A DNA stretch of 64,000 bases from Ianthella basta. Lineage: Eukaryota > Porifera > Demospongiae > Verongiida > Ianthellidae. The position numbers and the translations under genes are program-made. Below are positions 32,401 to 42,246 of this stretch, piece after piece. The notes below the pieces were generated by a model. The model was not told the origin of the DNA and searched no databases. It worked only from the letters and a program-made list of their open reading frames with translations. The stretch is taken from NCBI GenBank assembly GCA_964019415.1, contig OZ025870.1:9552915-9616914 (forward strand), in the 5' to 3' direction. Positions within the stretch are counted from its first letter, which is position 1; every line of letters starts with the position of its first letter.

Positions 32401-34701
32401 AATCACACCAAAGCACTTAACACAAAGCCTATAGCAATGAGGCAAGGTTAGGATGAAAGTATAAACACAAAACCAAGTTTGAGATAACAATGAAGCAAAA
32501 GGTTAAAAAGGAAACACAACACCAAGTTAACAATGCAGCTACAGGTTGCAGGTTAGCTACATGTCTTTTAGAAACTCTTGCACTTCATGTTCATCCAAGG
32601 TGAAGTCCAAAGTAGGAATAGGACGCAGAGGTGGCAGTGGTGGAAGCTGCTGGCCCATGTTTATGGTCACCGTGCATCCTTGCATGTTAAACATCGACTG
32701 CTGTGGTGAGCAAATGGGATTAGGCTGCAGATGCTGTATGTATCCCTGTTCATAAGAGTGATCTCTGCTTGCAGCCATTATGCCTGAAACCACTTGATGT
32801 TCGTGTTCAGTGGTGCGTTCATATGTTCTCAAAGCTGCCAAGCTTTTGTGCCCTGTCCTCTCCTGAATAATTTTTTCGGGAACATTGGCGCGAAATAGCT
32901 CACTAGCAGCTGTAGCTCTCAGGCTGTGGTTTGTCTTATTGCCTTTTATGCCTGCATCTTCGCACATTTTTGCGACCATTCGTGCCAGCTCATTTCTGCC
33001 AACTGGGGCGGTGCTGAACCAGGGGTCATCAGGGTTAGCAGGAATTGCTGCCAAAGGACGCAAATAGAAGTTGTCCCTTTCAAAGGCTTCTTTGGGGAGT
33101 TTTGAGAGATAGAGATCCAGAATACGCACATGGCATTTCTCTCCTGCCTCTGCAACTGCATAAATGGGAACAATTTTGTTGGGGATGTGCCTCTCGGAGA
33201 ACGTTCCTTTCTTGTTTTTTGATCCTGCTTCAGTGTACAAGTAGTGATCAGGGTTGTGCTCTCGAACAATCTGAGATATTGTGAGTCGTCTGTGCTCTTC
33301 ACCACCACGGAGGCAGAAGCTATTCCCATTCAAGTAGAAAACGGTATTCAAAAGGGACTTTGGTGAGGCTGTGCCCAGAACACCTGAGCTCCATAGGGTG
33401 CTCTCCTCCTCTTTGGTAAAGGTCTCAGCATGTTTAACGCTAGTACCAATATTTTGTGTGCGCAGATCTCTAAAAAGGCTGTCTAAAGCTTTGTGAAGCA
33501 CACTAAAGCGACGGTCTTTCTTATCCAAAAAGTTGGGGGTCTCTGCATTCTCCTCACGCATGTACCTGAGGATTCCCGTCAGTAGCTGGTACACAGTAGA
33601 GGGTGGGTATGGCCGTCCTGCAGTAGTCCTGGTCTCAGCAACGAAACGGGAAAGCCATATGCACAGGAGACTTGGATCCGTTGACTGCAGAACACCGTCA
33701 GGACATCTCTCCTCTTGTGCCCTCTCGCGCACTTCCCTCCATGATTCAAAATTATTGACTGCCCACTTGGTCATCTTCTCTGTATTTGCGGGCTTGTAGC
33801 CTTCTTTCAGCTTTTCAAATTCAGCCTCGGTTAGGAACTGAAAGCGTGGGTCATTCTCCTTGTCCTCGTCATTTTCGCGGCTTCTTTTAGACGTGTGAGG
33901 CTTGTCATCAGTGCTACGCTGCTTTCCCTTAGACTTCTTGAGTGTAAGACGTTTCTTCTGGGGAGGTGGACAATTCTCCTTACATTTTGGACAGTTAGTG
34001 TAGTCAGGACAAGAGCAATCTACGAAATCGTCCGTGCACAAGCAAAAGCAACCAGACGCCATCCTGATTACATCTAGAATCCCGCGCAAAGAGCGATAAA
34101 TAAAAGCAGCCCCGGCAACGGAGTATATATCACTTATACCACGGCGCTGAGGTGTATATGAATTTTAGACGCATGAGACCCGAGGGCGCAAAGCGCCCGA
34201 GGGCGAGTGCGTCTAAAATTCATATACACCTCAGCGCCGTGGTATAACTAATACATATACACTTCATGCATGTGCTTAGGCAACATTGTGCTCATACATA
34301 TCTCGCTTCTTAAATAGTCGCCTTGATCTAAGGCTTGTCCTGGACATAGCAGAAGAACCACATGAGATCAGTTACAGCGCAGTCACCAAACTTGGAAAGA
34401 CGATTTCTGCTGGGCTGGATGTCAAGTGAGATAGTAGAATTATTATGACGTAGTTACCTAATAGCATGCAATCATTTTTATACAGATGTTTCTGTGTAAT
34501 GTCTCACTTTCCAGCTAGAATCTTTGTATCATGAGCATTGCGGAAAATTGTGCCTGCTTGTCTTTGCATTATATCTGTATATAGTATAAATATAGTTAAA
34601 TTCTTTTAGAGCACAATGGTTATCCAGATATAAATACAAAGCTGCTCCCTTGAGGGATCATCTTGACAATGACACATTAATTGCAAACAAAGTAGATGAT
34701 G
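29490..34701 (+). CDS. Exons 29490-34701: C-terminal region of the KH-domain gene
   Basis: Seven exons continue the phase-0 chain from the KH domain: 29490-29591; 29999 to about 30289 (3' end uncertain); 30420-30577; 31462-31608; 31854-32075; 34318-34425; 34610-34701. From the third of these on, phases match exactly (2, 2, 2, 2, then 1). The intron after 30577 needs a GC donor (AAG|gcgagt), which joins GMEAR to FGKIFFKAERKL. The protein reads through LHFRRFYYLKLC, EVLDWSKLRNYSIMSSRFQN, FKVPDPKLPLIWEYETLDIN, YVHFVLHTYRDNKGVFQFVD and LDLRLVLDIAEEPHE, with mixed helix and strand. I do not recognise a domain; it looks like a conserved region that accompanies the KH domain. The acceptor exon 30420 needs a phase-0 donor. 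I took CCG|gtgcca at 30289, which is weak; an alternative is 30233, but that breaks the frame. A Crypton-type element sits in the intron between 32075 and 34318. Confidence 0.65.
32239..34130 (-). mobile_element. Crypton-type tyrosine-recombinase element with short inverted termini
   Basis: A 1.9-kb unit bounded by a 22-bp inverted repeat (core TACTCCGTTGCCGGGGC at 32244-32260, its complement at 34109-34125) that extends into flanking TA repeats. It contains a single intact gene on the minus strand. Cryptons move by a tyrosine recombinase and normally lack long terminal repeats, so the short inverted ends are noteworthy. It lies in an intron of the KH gene in opposite orientation. Confidence 0.7.
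32557..34062 (-). CDS. Crypton-like tyrosine recombinase (intact frame)
   Basis: An uninterrupted frame of about 501 residues from ATG 34062 (an upstream ATG at 34089 adds nine residues). The N-terminus is Cys-rich (CFCLCTDDFVDCSCPDYTNC and onward, possibly a metal-binding finger), followed by a basic linker, a helical core-binding region (PYPPSTVYQLLTGILRYMRE) and a catalytic domain. The expected tyrosine-recombinase residues can be placed: Arg in SFCLRGGEEHRRL, His-x-x-Arg in NHSLRATAASELF, His in ERTGHKSLAALR, and Tyr in LRTYERTTEHEH (codon about 32821). The pattern matches the DUF3504-type recombinases of Crypton elements and of domesticated vertebrate genes derived from them. The C-terminal 80 residues are Pro/Gln-rich. 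No stop or frameshift was seen, so the copy may be young or under selection. Confidence 0.75.
   Translation of the reverse strand: MASGCFCLCTDDFVDCSCPDYTNCPKCKENCPPPQKKRLTLKKSKGKQRSTDDKPHTSKRSRENDEDKENDPRFQFLTEAEFEKLKEGYKPANTEKMTKWAVNNFESWREVRERAQEERCPDGVLQSTDPSLLCIWLSRFVAETRTTAGRPYPPSTVYQLLTGILRYMREENAETPNFLDKKDRRFSVLHKALDSLFRDLRTQNIGTSVKHAETFTKEEESTLWSSGVLGTASPKSLLNTVFYLNGNSFCLRGGEEHRRLTISQIVREHNPDHYLYTEAGSKNKKGTFSERHIPNKIVPIYAVAEAGEKCHVRILDLYLSKLPKEAFERDNFYLRPLAAIPANPDDPWFSTAPVGRNELARMVAKMCEDAGIKGNKTNHSLRATAASELFRANVPEKIIQERTGHKSLAALRTYERTTEHEHQVVSGIMAASRDHSYEQGYIQHLQPNPICSPQQSMFNMQGCTVTINMGQQLPPLPPLRPIPTLDFTLDEHEVQEFLKDM
34135..34247. repeat. 113-bp near-complete palindrome with 40-bp perfect arms
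   Basis: The arm 34135-34174 (TTATACCACGGCGCTGAGG and onward, ending TTTTAGACGCA) is matched exactly in reverse complement by 34208-34247. The 33-bp centre holds a second hairpin, GGGCGCAAAGCGCCC. It begins four bases after the Crypton-type element ends. Related ggcgctttgcgccc pieces occur at about 11033, 25765, 39400 and 41756, so it is a short hairpin repeat family. Confidence 0.85.
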
Positions 34702-35379
34702 GTAAGATTATATTATAATCCTCACACTGGATACCTGTAAACATGCAATATATGTAGTATGGTAGGGAGGTCCATAGCCGATACAGTGCTCCACGCCTAA
34801 AGAGTAAACTGTTTGAATAACTGAGGGGTACAGTTGATTTGCACTAAAAGTAACACTTCAGTTCATCATTTCGGGTGTCTTTCGACACATTTCTGCTATA
34901 ACCTTTACACAGATAAACGCACAAAGGTGAAAACGGTCATTCCCATACTTAAGGGATAAAAATTAGACGCCATTTTTAATTACCGCACGCGCACGAAATG
35001 TTTGCATCACCACTGGTTCGGATTCCGCATCGCAACAACAGCTTCACCAAGCTGAAGAGAACGACAGTCTACTTCGTAAAGATGAATGCGCCCCTCAAAT
35101 TGGTAGTAAACGACAGAAGAATGATAATCTGCCAGTGCATCCGTCCACACAGCCATACTTGCTGGTCGCGTGAGTTGCGCAACAAGACATCATCATTGAC
35201 CCTGGGAGTAGAAAAGTTGCAAAATTCTCGCTGAAACAGCGTAACACTCTGTGTGGGCATGTGAGGACCTTTGCTACACAGTATCATTTGATTGTGCTAT
35301 CATTAACCTATTGAGGGAGCAACTTTCGTATCTTAACTCGCATTCTTGCGGCAATTAGGGAATATTTATTTTATGTTAA

Positions 35380-36019
35380 CCCATTAGTCCCGAATGATGC
35401 ATATATGCATCATTTGTTAGAATGCGGATAATCTCGAATGACGCATATATGCGTCATGGCGAAGTAGGCTCAGAAAACGTCGCTTTTCTCTGGCCACGAG
35501 TTGTCCACGGCAGCGTCTCTTTCACAGGACTTGCAGCAGTATCAGAGCCTTCCTTTGTCATACCTACCTCACTTCCTGTTCACGTAAGCTGCGCGAAACG
35601 AACTGCTTTATTTTGCGAGCAATATTATGCAGCGTTCTTGCTCGTATTATAAGCTTTGGTATGCATGCGCCGACGTGAATTGGTGTACGAAGAACTCCAC
35701 GTCTTCCTGCAATACTGAATCAAGCAGTAAATGTTCATCATCATGGTTTGAGGCTGAGAAAAGGGTCGGGGAATACGAATGTTTGCAAGCTTGCTCACAG
35801 GAGTCACGTACGAAGGCGAAGTGTCCGGAATGTGCCTGAGAATGCTGTCAAATATTCTGAACTAGTTCTTGAAACAGAGCATTCTTCCTACAACGCCGTT
35901 AGGGTGGAGAAATGGCTTTAAAGCATCAAAACACAGCATTGTGAATTTCTTTGTATGCGCAGCCATTTTTATTTCAGAAGTGGGAGCTGGCGCGCAATTT
36001 AAACCTCGAGACTAATGGG
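35380..36019. mobile_element. piggyBac-like MITE, family B copy 2
   Basis: A 640-bp element between TTAA 35376-35379 and TTAA 36020-36023, with ends CCCATTAGTCCCGAATGATG and GAGACTAATGGG. The subterminal palindrome GACGCATATATGCGTC is intact here. The interior aligns with 7971-8547 (cagcagtatcagagccttcc is shared). An extra segment of about 60 bp near the left end repeats the palindrome. Confidence 0.8.
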
Positions 36020-36420
36020 TTAAATAGCTAGCGCTTCTGACAGCAGCCAATTTCTTATGTTTCAGATGATTACCACTACCTGTTAATTGCGGACCTTACT
36101 ACTATCCTTTCATGAGGTTGTCCCTAAGAACAGTTTGTCACATTTTTTAATTAATAAGGTGGGCATATCATGTGACTCCTCCTCCCGCCTACGCAGTTTA
36201 CCTTTGTCCATTGGTGACTTCTTCCACAATATAAATTCTTAAACATCACCTAGTACCATGAAACAAGCCATTATTCACAGAAAAATATAGTTTACTCTAT
36301 AGGAGTAGAGCGCTGTACTTGTGACCGAGACAGTATATACTGAGATGCAAATCGCTGAGGTAAATATGAGTCCTCGATCGAGGTCGTATGAAGAGGCTAT
36401 GGACCGACATACCATACTAT

Positions 36421-36834
36421 ATGGAGCCAGTTTGACAAAAGGGGCCACTTGTCGCAATATTTCTTGATTTTGAGTTAGTGGTACTAGGTGAAAGCACAGT
36501 AGATGAGCTCTTCATTGCACTTTGTTGGACATCAATACCTGCTCCCCTTCCCGAGATATGCTCTCTCAAAGTATGAAAATACGCCCAGTGCAATTGTGAC
36601 AGCCTGTATGACCATTCCATTATTATATCCACAAACATAGCAACGGCATAACTATTCTTTCTGGTTTGAAGTGCAGGAAAGGACTATGGCATTCAAACTT
36701 GGCCAGGGTGTTGGGACGATACCACCGGTACAAAAGACGCAAGAATCCCGTCTTACTGAAAGCATCACATGGTTGCATGTTTTCGTCCGTAGTGACATTG
36801 CAACAAGTGGCCCCTTTTGTCAAATCTGCTCACA
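36421..36834. mobile_element. MITE family A, copy 2 (inverted relative to copies 1 and 3)
   Basis: About 414 bp with terminal inverted repeats of about 35 bp. The left end is GGAGCCAGTTTGACAAAAGG, then GGCCACTTGT; the right end is ACAAGTGGCCCCTTTTGTCA and onward to GCTCAC. The interior is the reverse complement of the copies at 20912 and 47114. Confidence 0.75.
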
Positions 36835-37459
36835 TATGTTATATGGTGAGTGTGCAACAGGAACGAACCTTTGCTAGAAAAATTGCAGCTTTATTGTCGA
36901 CGCCATTTGCATTCTGTAAGTGCCCACATTACATCACAGGCAGAAATGACACCATTTGCATTCATTAGATGCCTAGATGACGTCAGAGTACGCTTAAGGC
37001 TGAGCAACGGTGTGTCTTTTGGCAAGAGGTTGACCGATAGGATAGAAGAAGCGGAATTCAAGATAATGCACAGTCAGCAGTTTTGTTGTGGCTGACAAGG
37101 TGCTGCAGAGGTACAGAATAAGCTTGTTGTTGGAGAAGAAGACGATCTTTGATGCGCAAAACAATGCTGGAAGAGGCATTTCAATCACTTTGAGAGTGTT
37201 CTGTCGTACCTATTCACTCAAAGTCACTCAATGGATCGGCTTTGTGCCCATCTTCTACAGCATTATTTTGCCAAACAGAGACTAGCGCAGCGTTCAATGC
37301 TTAGAAGACACCCATTTATGTGGTTTGTTTAGGAAATCTTGTATGATTGACCTTACTTCATTCCTGTGTTTCTGAAGTGAGAGCACCCCTATATTTTTGC
37401 TGTTGCAGCCTCTTGGAAGCATAGGTGTCAACCGTCCCGATTTAGGAGGAACATGTCCC

Positions 37460-37545
37460 GCTTTGCCTGCAGATGTCCTGCTGTCCTGCTCTCACCCCTC
37501 AATGTCCTGCTGTCCTGCTCTCACCCCTCAATGTCCTGCTTTTGA
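37460..37545 (+). repeat. Short tandem repeat, unit about 30 bp
   Basis: The unit atgtcctgctgtcctgctct followed by cacccctca is present about 2.3 times, and each unit holds an inner gtcctgct repeat. No coding sequence overlaps it. Confidence 0.75.
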
Positions 37546-37589
37546 AGGGTTTCAGCTTAACTAAGAGATTACTGTTTTAATGGCAATCT

Positions 37590-37680
37590 GGGTGGTGGTG
37601 GTCTGGAGTATAAGGCACCAGACTCAAGATGATTATGGGATGTCCTAAGTTCAAGCCCAGATCACGACAGCAATTTTTCA
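37590..37680 (+). repeat. tRNA-Leu-like SINE head
   Basis: The stretch ataaggcaccagactcaag (about 37609-37628) matches the D-arm to anticodon region of tRNA-Leu(CAA) genes, and a box-B-like AGTTCAAGCCCAG follows at about 37650. The acceptor stem does not close and box A is weak, so this is a tRNA-derived repeat rather than a working tRNA gene. Confidence 0.4.
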
Positions 37681-37717
37681 GACCCTGACAAACATTATCA
37701 AATTGACCTTTCCAGCT

Positions 37718-38160
37718 CATCTGATACTGAGAAAAATATTTGTCCTGCTTTTTGAGCCAATGTTTCGCTTTTTCAGCAAATTTGTCACACCTTGGTGAAT
37801 TGCTAGGTTGACAGCTCCCATCGCTACGCAGCACTCAATGTCACGGCCACAGGGAAAACAGTAAAGCCGCGTAGCCTGACAGACTAAACAGTTCTCGGCG
37901 GTCCGTGTGGGTGGCTTTCCTGAACACAGTTGAGATGGAGCCATATGGACCCCGCTGAAGTAGCACATCCAATAATTGGAACTTGCCCTCTGACTCTACC
38001 TCAATCGTGAACTGTATGCTGGGTTCCACTCTGTTGAGGTGGTCCAAGAACTTCTGCACTTACGATGTCAGGAGTGCTGTGCATGTGTCGTCCATGTAAC
38101 GTTTTCTGAACCACAGGGGGACATCTGATACTCTTTTTCTCATTATTTTGTTAGGGATCC
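37718..38160 (-). mobile_element. Penelope-like retroelement fragment (second copy)
   Basis: On the minus strand: LWFRKRYMDDTCTALLTS with catalytic YMDD at 38087-38098, then a stop at 38060-38062, then VQKFLDHLNRVEPSIQFTIE, LLDVLLQR and RKATHTDRR. This is the palm and downstream region of a Penelope-type RT, homologous to 750-900 of the first element. The frame is then lost near 37960-37840. It is a dead fragment. Confidence 0.75.
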
Positions 38161-38513
38161 CCTGTACCCTGCATGCCATCCAGCTTACTCTTCACCTGTT
38201 ATCTCACCTGCATGCTGGCTTTCACACCTAAATTATCGCCATTCCCCATACATTGTACACTACATAAAGCGACTCCCCTTCTGTTTTGGCAATTATTGCT
38301 CAAAATTTGGCTAGTGATGTTCGGTAATAGTTTAAAGCATAATTATTGTTGTCACATGATGGATAAATCCATATCCATATCCATGTGTGTAGTGTACCAG
38401 CTTTATTGTGTAATATTATTTAGGACAATTATGATAATCATGTATGTAGTATGTATATTCATATGTATATAGGTTTGTGTGTTTGTTGTACCTTTTCTTG
38501 TTGTTACTCAGAG

Positions 38514-41500
38514 GTGGTGTAGTACTTTTGTCTGACGAATTACCAAAGGATGTGTATGAGGCGTTTAGGGTCTCCTTTGTGCGCCATGAATTGCAGAGGA
38601 TGTACCTCGCCAAGGATGAAGGACGTTGCTATTTGTTAGCACACTGCACAGTGGCAGAGTGCGACAGTCAGCAAAAGGAACTTGCTGATGATGCCAGGAA
38701 GTTTCCACTTGGAGAGCCACATCAGGAACTGGAGGTTTGCCAATATTCTTCATCTTATTATAATAAACGTAATGCACATTTTTGTTGTTCGGGATATACC
38801 ACTTCAATTCCATCTGGACTTAACATCATGAAACGTGGTAGGATTATAAAGAGGCGTAGTGAGTAACCTGTGAGTAACCTTGCCAAGCGAAATTTGGTTT
38901 ACAGTCGTTCCATCCAAGTTCTTACCGTCACCGGTCGCCATCATATTTAAGAGATATAGGGAGAAGATTGTGATTTGTTGTTCACTAACTCTTCCTTCAA
39001 TTTTTTTACCAATCTTCGCCAAACTTGGAATAGTATATCAAGGCAATATCAAGGGTGACCCAAGTTGGTTAGCGCCTTCGCCACTGAACTTCTTTAGACG
39101 AAATAGATTAACATCAGTAAAATTTGTATGCACAGAGTTTTATGGAGCGAGTCTACGGAATGCTACCAATCAAATGAGCAGTGTCGATTGATGAAACGTT
39201 CAAATTACCAACTGTAGACTGGGAACCCACCCGAATGGAGGGCATTCAGTAGTAATATTAATACCATGATTATTTAACCATTGTGGTTGGAAGGACAGTT
39301 TATGCTACTTATAATGTGCACTTTGCTTATAATTATATGACTGTAAAGATTTGTGATAGTTATAGTCCTCTTAGTGTGTGATATGATGCATAATGCAGCA
39401 CGAGGCCCAAGGGTGCAAAGCACCCACACAGGGTAGTTATAACATGAAACCGCCACTTTGGGTGAAAGGTGTAGATAACTACTAAATTTTGATCGTTAGC
39501 ACATTTTGAGGAAGAAGTATGTGATGTCATCAGTGACATCAGAAGGTGATGTCATATGATGTCATCATGTACATACACCAATCTCACACAATAACTGAAG
39601 CAGCAGGGCTGCCCACATTCACATTTTGCAGTAGCAGTATTACAGGAAAGGAAGAAGGATGAGAAGAAGACTAGCACTCAGTTAGAGTGCTTATACACAG
39701 ACCAGCACTCCACTAGAGTGCTTACACAACAGACAAGCACTTGGCTACAGTGCTCACACAACAGTCTTTGCCTAATGAAGTTATTCTCTGTATTCCAGTT
39801 TTTATCTACAGCAATTATCGAGTTGGTACTAAGTGCGCGTGGAGCGAGACAGCGTGTGGAATGAGAAAACGTTTGTAGAGTGAAGGAGCGCGTCGAATGA
39901 GACTGCGTGTTGAGTTACGTACGAAGCGCGTAGAGTGAGACAGCGCGTGGAGAGAGGCCATGCGCAGACTGAGGCTGCGTGTGGAGTTAGGCAGCGCGTG
40001 GAGTGAGACAGAGCGTGGATTGAGGTGTGCGATGAGTTAGGGAGCGTGTAGTGCGGCACACATGGATGCACCCCAACGTACCTTCATTAAATCATACTCT
40101 TCCAATTCTGTGGGCCTGACAACAATAACAGATACTGTCCTCGATCTGCTGCACTTCGGTTGACGAGCCGCGTCCTGACATCCCTTTAACACATTGCTAT
40201 TCGATAACTTATAGTGACGTTTGTTGACGTCATCACAATGGCCGGCTTGTTGCTCAGGGAATTTTGTATAAAAAAACGGCATACCTAGAGCTCCTTCTCG
40301 GTGAGTGTGCTGCGCATCATCGTGTTTAGTAGTAAATGTACCTTCATATTCGACTGAGAACAGAAGTGTACCGTAGTCTGTTTCAGAGAAAATTGCATTC
40401 GAACGTGTGAATTGTGGCAAATTTTCTACCGAAAAGGTGTTTTTCTTTATATTCTCTGCAAACAGACGCGTATATCCCCAGTTCTCAGTCAATTCTAAAG
40501 CTTTACATTCCCCTACATCTAACCAGCGCAACTACGCGTGCTTCAGGCGTCGTCTAGATATGCCGGTTGTGCTCTGAATGTCGGCGAGTATACCATTTTC
40601 AACACTATCAAACATCGTCATTCAAGCTTTTGCCGGTGCGCTGATCGACTTTTCTGATAAAGCTAAGATCATACTTTATTATCTTGCCAATCTTTATCCT
40701 TAGAGTCATTCAGAGAGCGAAAATATAACGTTTCAAAAAGGTGCAAAGTTAGCGGCTATATTAGCGGTTTCATGTTATAACTACCCTGTGCAAGGGCAAG
40801 TTCATACTAAGAGGACCAGTATAATTATAGTCCAAGGATATATGCTTGATGATGTAATCATGCTCGTACTAAATCTGCATTTCTGCAGCATATGGTTGTT
40901 CCTAAGGTATGTTATTAGGCCATAGCAATTGAATTTCCTGTTTCTCATCTCCCCCACCATATAATTCGTGGCAGAGGAGCTGGCTCAAAAAGATTGTATT
41001 TACATTATACTGAATCTGCATTGAATATTGCCTTTTGAAGCTTTGCAAAGCATGCACACACACTAATGTCTCGCATGCAGCCTGATGCAGCTTTGCTAGT
41101 GTTGTTTTATATAGAGACTGTATATGTCCTAGGATATCAATGAAGGAAAATAACATCATTGTTGTGTTTCCTGTATGGAAGCTCAAGGGTGGGGGTGACA
41201 ACAGCAAATTTTGTCACCCTGGCATTCTTTTATTATGCAATATGAAAAGCTGTGTAATTGTTATGCGTGTTTATTGTTGGTTGCCATGGCAATGACAAAA
41301 ACATCAAAGGAAAAGACTGGGGTATATATTGTATATACCCCAGCTAGCCGGGTTATAAATTTACCCGGAGCTCTGGGCTCTTATATTCAGCCAATCTGCT
41401 TCATGTCTAAAGTTTTCATTATTTTACAATTGTTGTCCACTTTTCACACCTTTTGCATCGAGCAGCTGCTGTCCACATTACATGCATCATTATCTCTATT

Positions 41501-42246
41501 ATCTCAGTATGCTCATGACACCCCATGATTGAGCATGATTTGCTTGTGTGCAGGCTATGTTCATGCTCTCATCTCTAAAACACTTACAGTGCCTGCCCAA
41601 AGACATCGAAATGACGGTTGCTGCGCTGAAACATCCTTCGCGTAGGCCTCATTGCAGTCGAAGTAGCTATGTAGTTTATACTAGTTCCTCTGGCCGCGGT
41701 GACAAGAGCAATGCTTCTACAAAAGAATCCTTCCCAGTTCTTGCGCATTCCTTCTGTTCGCGCCCTCGTGCCTCGTGAAATAAAGAGCATATAGGCCGGC
41801 TTAGCGTACTATAACTATAACTTATAATTTGCCTGACCGCCCCCATGGCTATAAAGCCAATAGGTATAGAGAAACAAGAAATTTTATTGCTATGGTTTTA
41901 ATGGAATTTAGTGATTGTATTTTGTTTCTTTCAAAGTCCAGTGGCCTCAACTGACAACAGTGGTCATTTATAGCTAATGCTATACATTCAGAGATGTTTA
42001 CTGTTACCAGCTAATTATGTTCCGTGTGTTTCCCACTATGATCAGCTGAAGAACTGCCAGTGGCTAGCTGACTTTTCCCACATGATTGGAGTAAACTGGA
42101 TGGAGCAGGTCACATCATTCGGATGTGATGTGTCTGACATTCATGTGGTTCCCAAACCAGTTGATGCCGCTACTGTGGTACAAGAGCTCAAGCACTTTGC
42201 TAAATATGCATTACAGATCGCACAGGGATGGGAAGAGCAGGAGTAA
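38514..42246 (+). CDS. Last exons of the KH-domain gene
   Basis: Exon 38514-38734 is entered in phase 1 from exon 34610-34701, provided the acceptor is cagag|GTGG rather than cag|AGGTGG, which would hit a stop. It encodes GGVVLLSDELPKDVYEAFRV, then FVRHELQRMYLAKDEG, and ends in phase 0 (CTGGAG|gtttgc). An exon of uncertain extent may follow at 41553 (AMFMLSSLKHLQ, phase 0). The terminal exon is 42046-42246 with acceptor atgatcag: LKNCQWLADFSHMIGVNWME, then HVVPKPVDAATVVQELKHF and GWEEQE, stop TAA 42244-42246. No poly(A) signal is obvious immediately downstream; attaaa occurs near 42362. The region belongs to the unrecognised C-terminal part. Confidence 0.55.
39660..40060 (+). repeat. Two minisatellite blocks inside element F
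   Basis: About 39672-39770 holds three units of roughly 38 bp built on agcactc...agagtgcttacacaacag. About 39835-40060 holds ten or more degenerate units of about 20 bp based on gcgcgtggagtgagacagc. No coding role is evident. Confidence 0.7.
40037..40531 (-). CDS. Hypothetical frame inside element F
   Basis: A 164-residue frame (MRWLDVGECKALELTENWGY at its start) is entirely within the TIR element and partly overlaps the minisatellite. I do not recognise any domain, signal peptide or membrane segment. Several scattered His and Cys residues are present but do not form a clear finger. It could be a transposon accessory protein or a chance frame. Confidence 0.25.
   Translation of the reverse strand: MRWLDVGECKALELTENWGYTRLFAENIKKNTFSVENLPQFTRSNAIFSETDYGTLLFSVEYEGTFTTKHDDAQHTHREGALGMPFFYTKFPEQQAGHCDDVNKRHYKLSNSNVLKGCQDAARQPKCSRSRTVSVIVVRPTELEEYDLMKVRWGASMCAALHAP

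Larger units (their letters stand above)
39363..40816. mobile_element. TIR element family F, 1.45 kb, with internal minisatellite
   Basis: The left end TCCTCTTAGT (39364 onward) and right end ACTAAGAGGA (to 40816) are inverted. Further in, CAGGGTAGTTATAACATG, then AAACCGC (about 39425-39455) is matched in reverse complement at about 40765-40795. The element carries a tandem repeat region and a 164-residue frame of unknown function. It sits between exons 38514 and 41553 of the KH gene. The superfamily is not clear. Confidence 0.6.

Noticed and set aside
37590-37680. A functional tRNA-Leu gene
   Set aside because: The anticodon-arm match is good, but the acceptor stem does not pair and box A is degenerate. 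It is listed as a SINE head instead.
40037-40071. Overlapping long minus-strand frame rich in SFHALSRS-type repeats (39829-40071)
   Set aside because: It is a translation of the minisatellite; the periodic composition explains the open frame.
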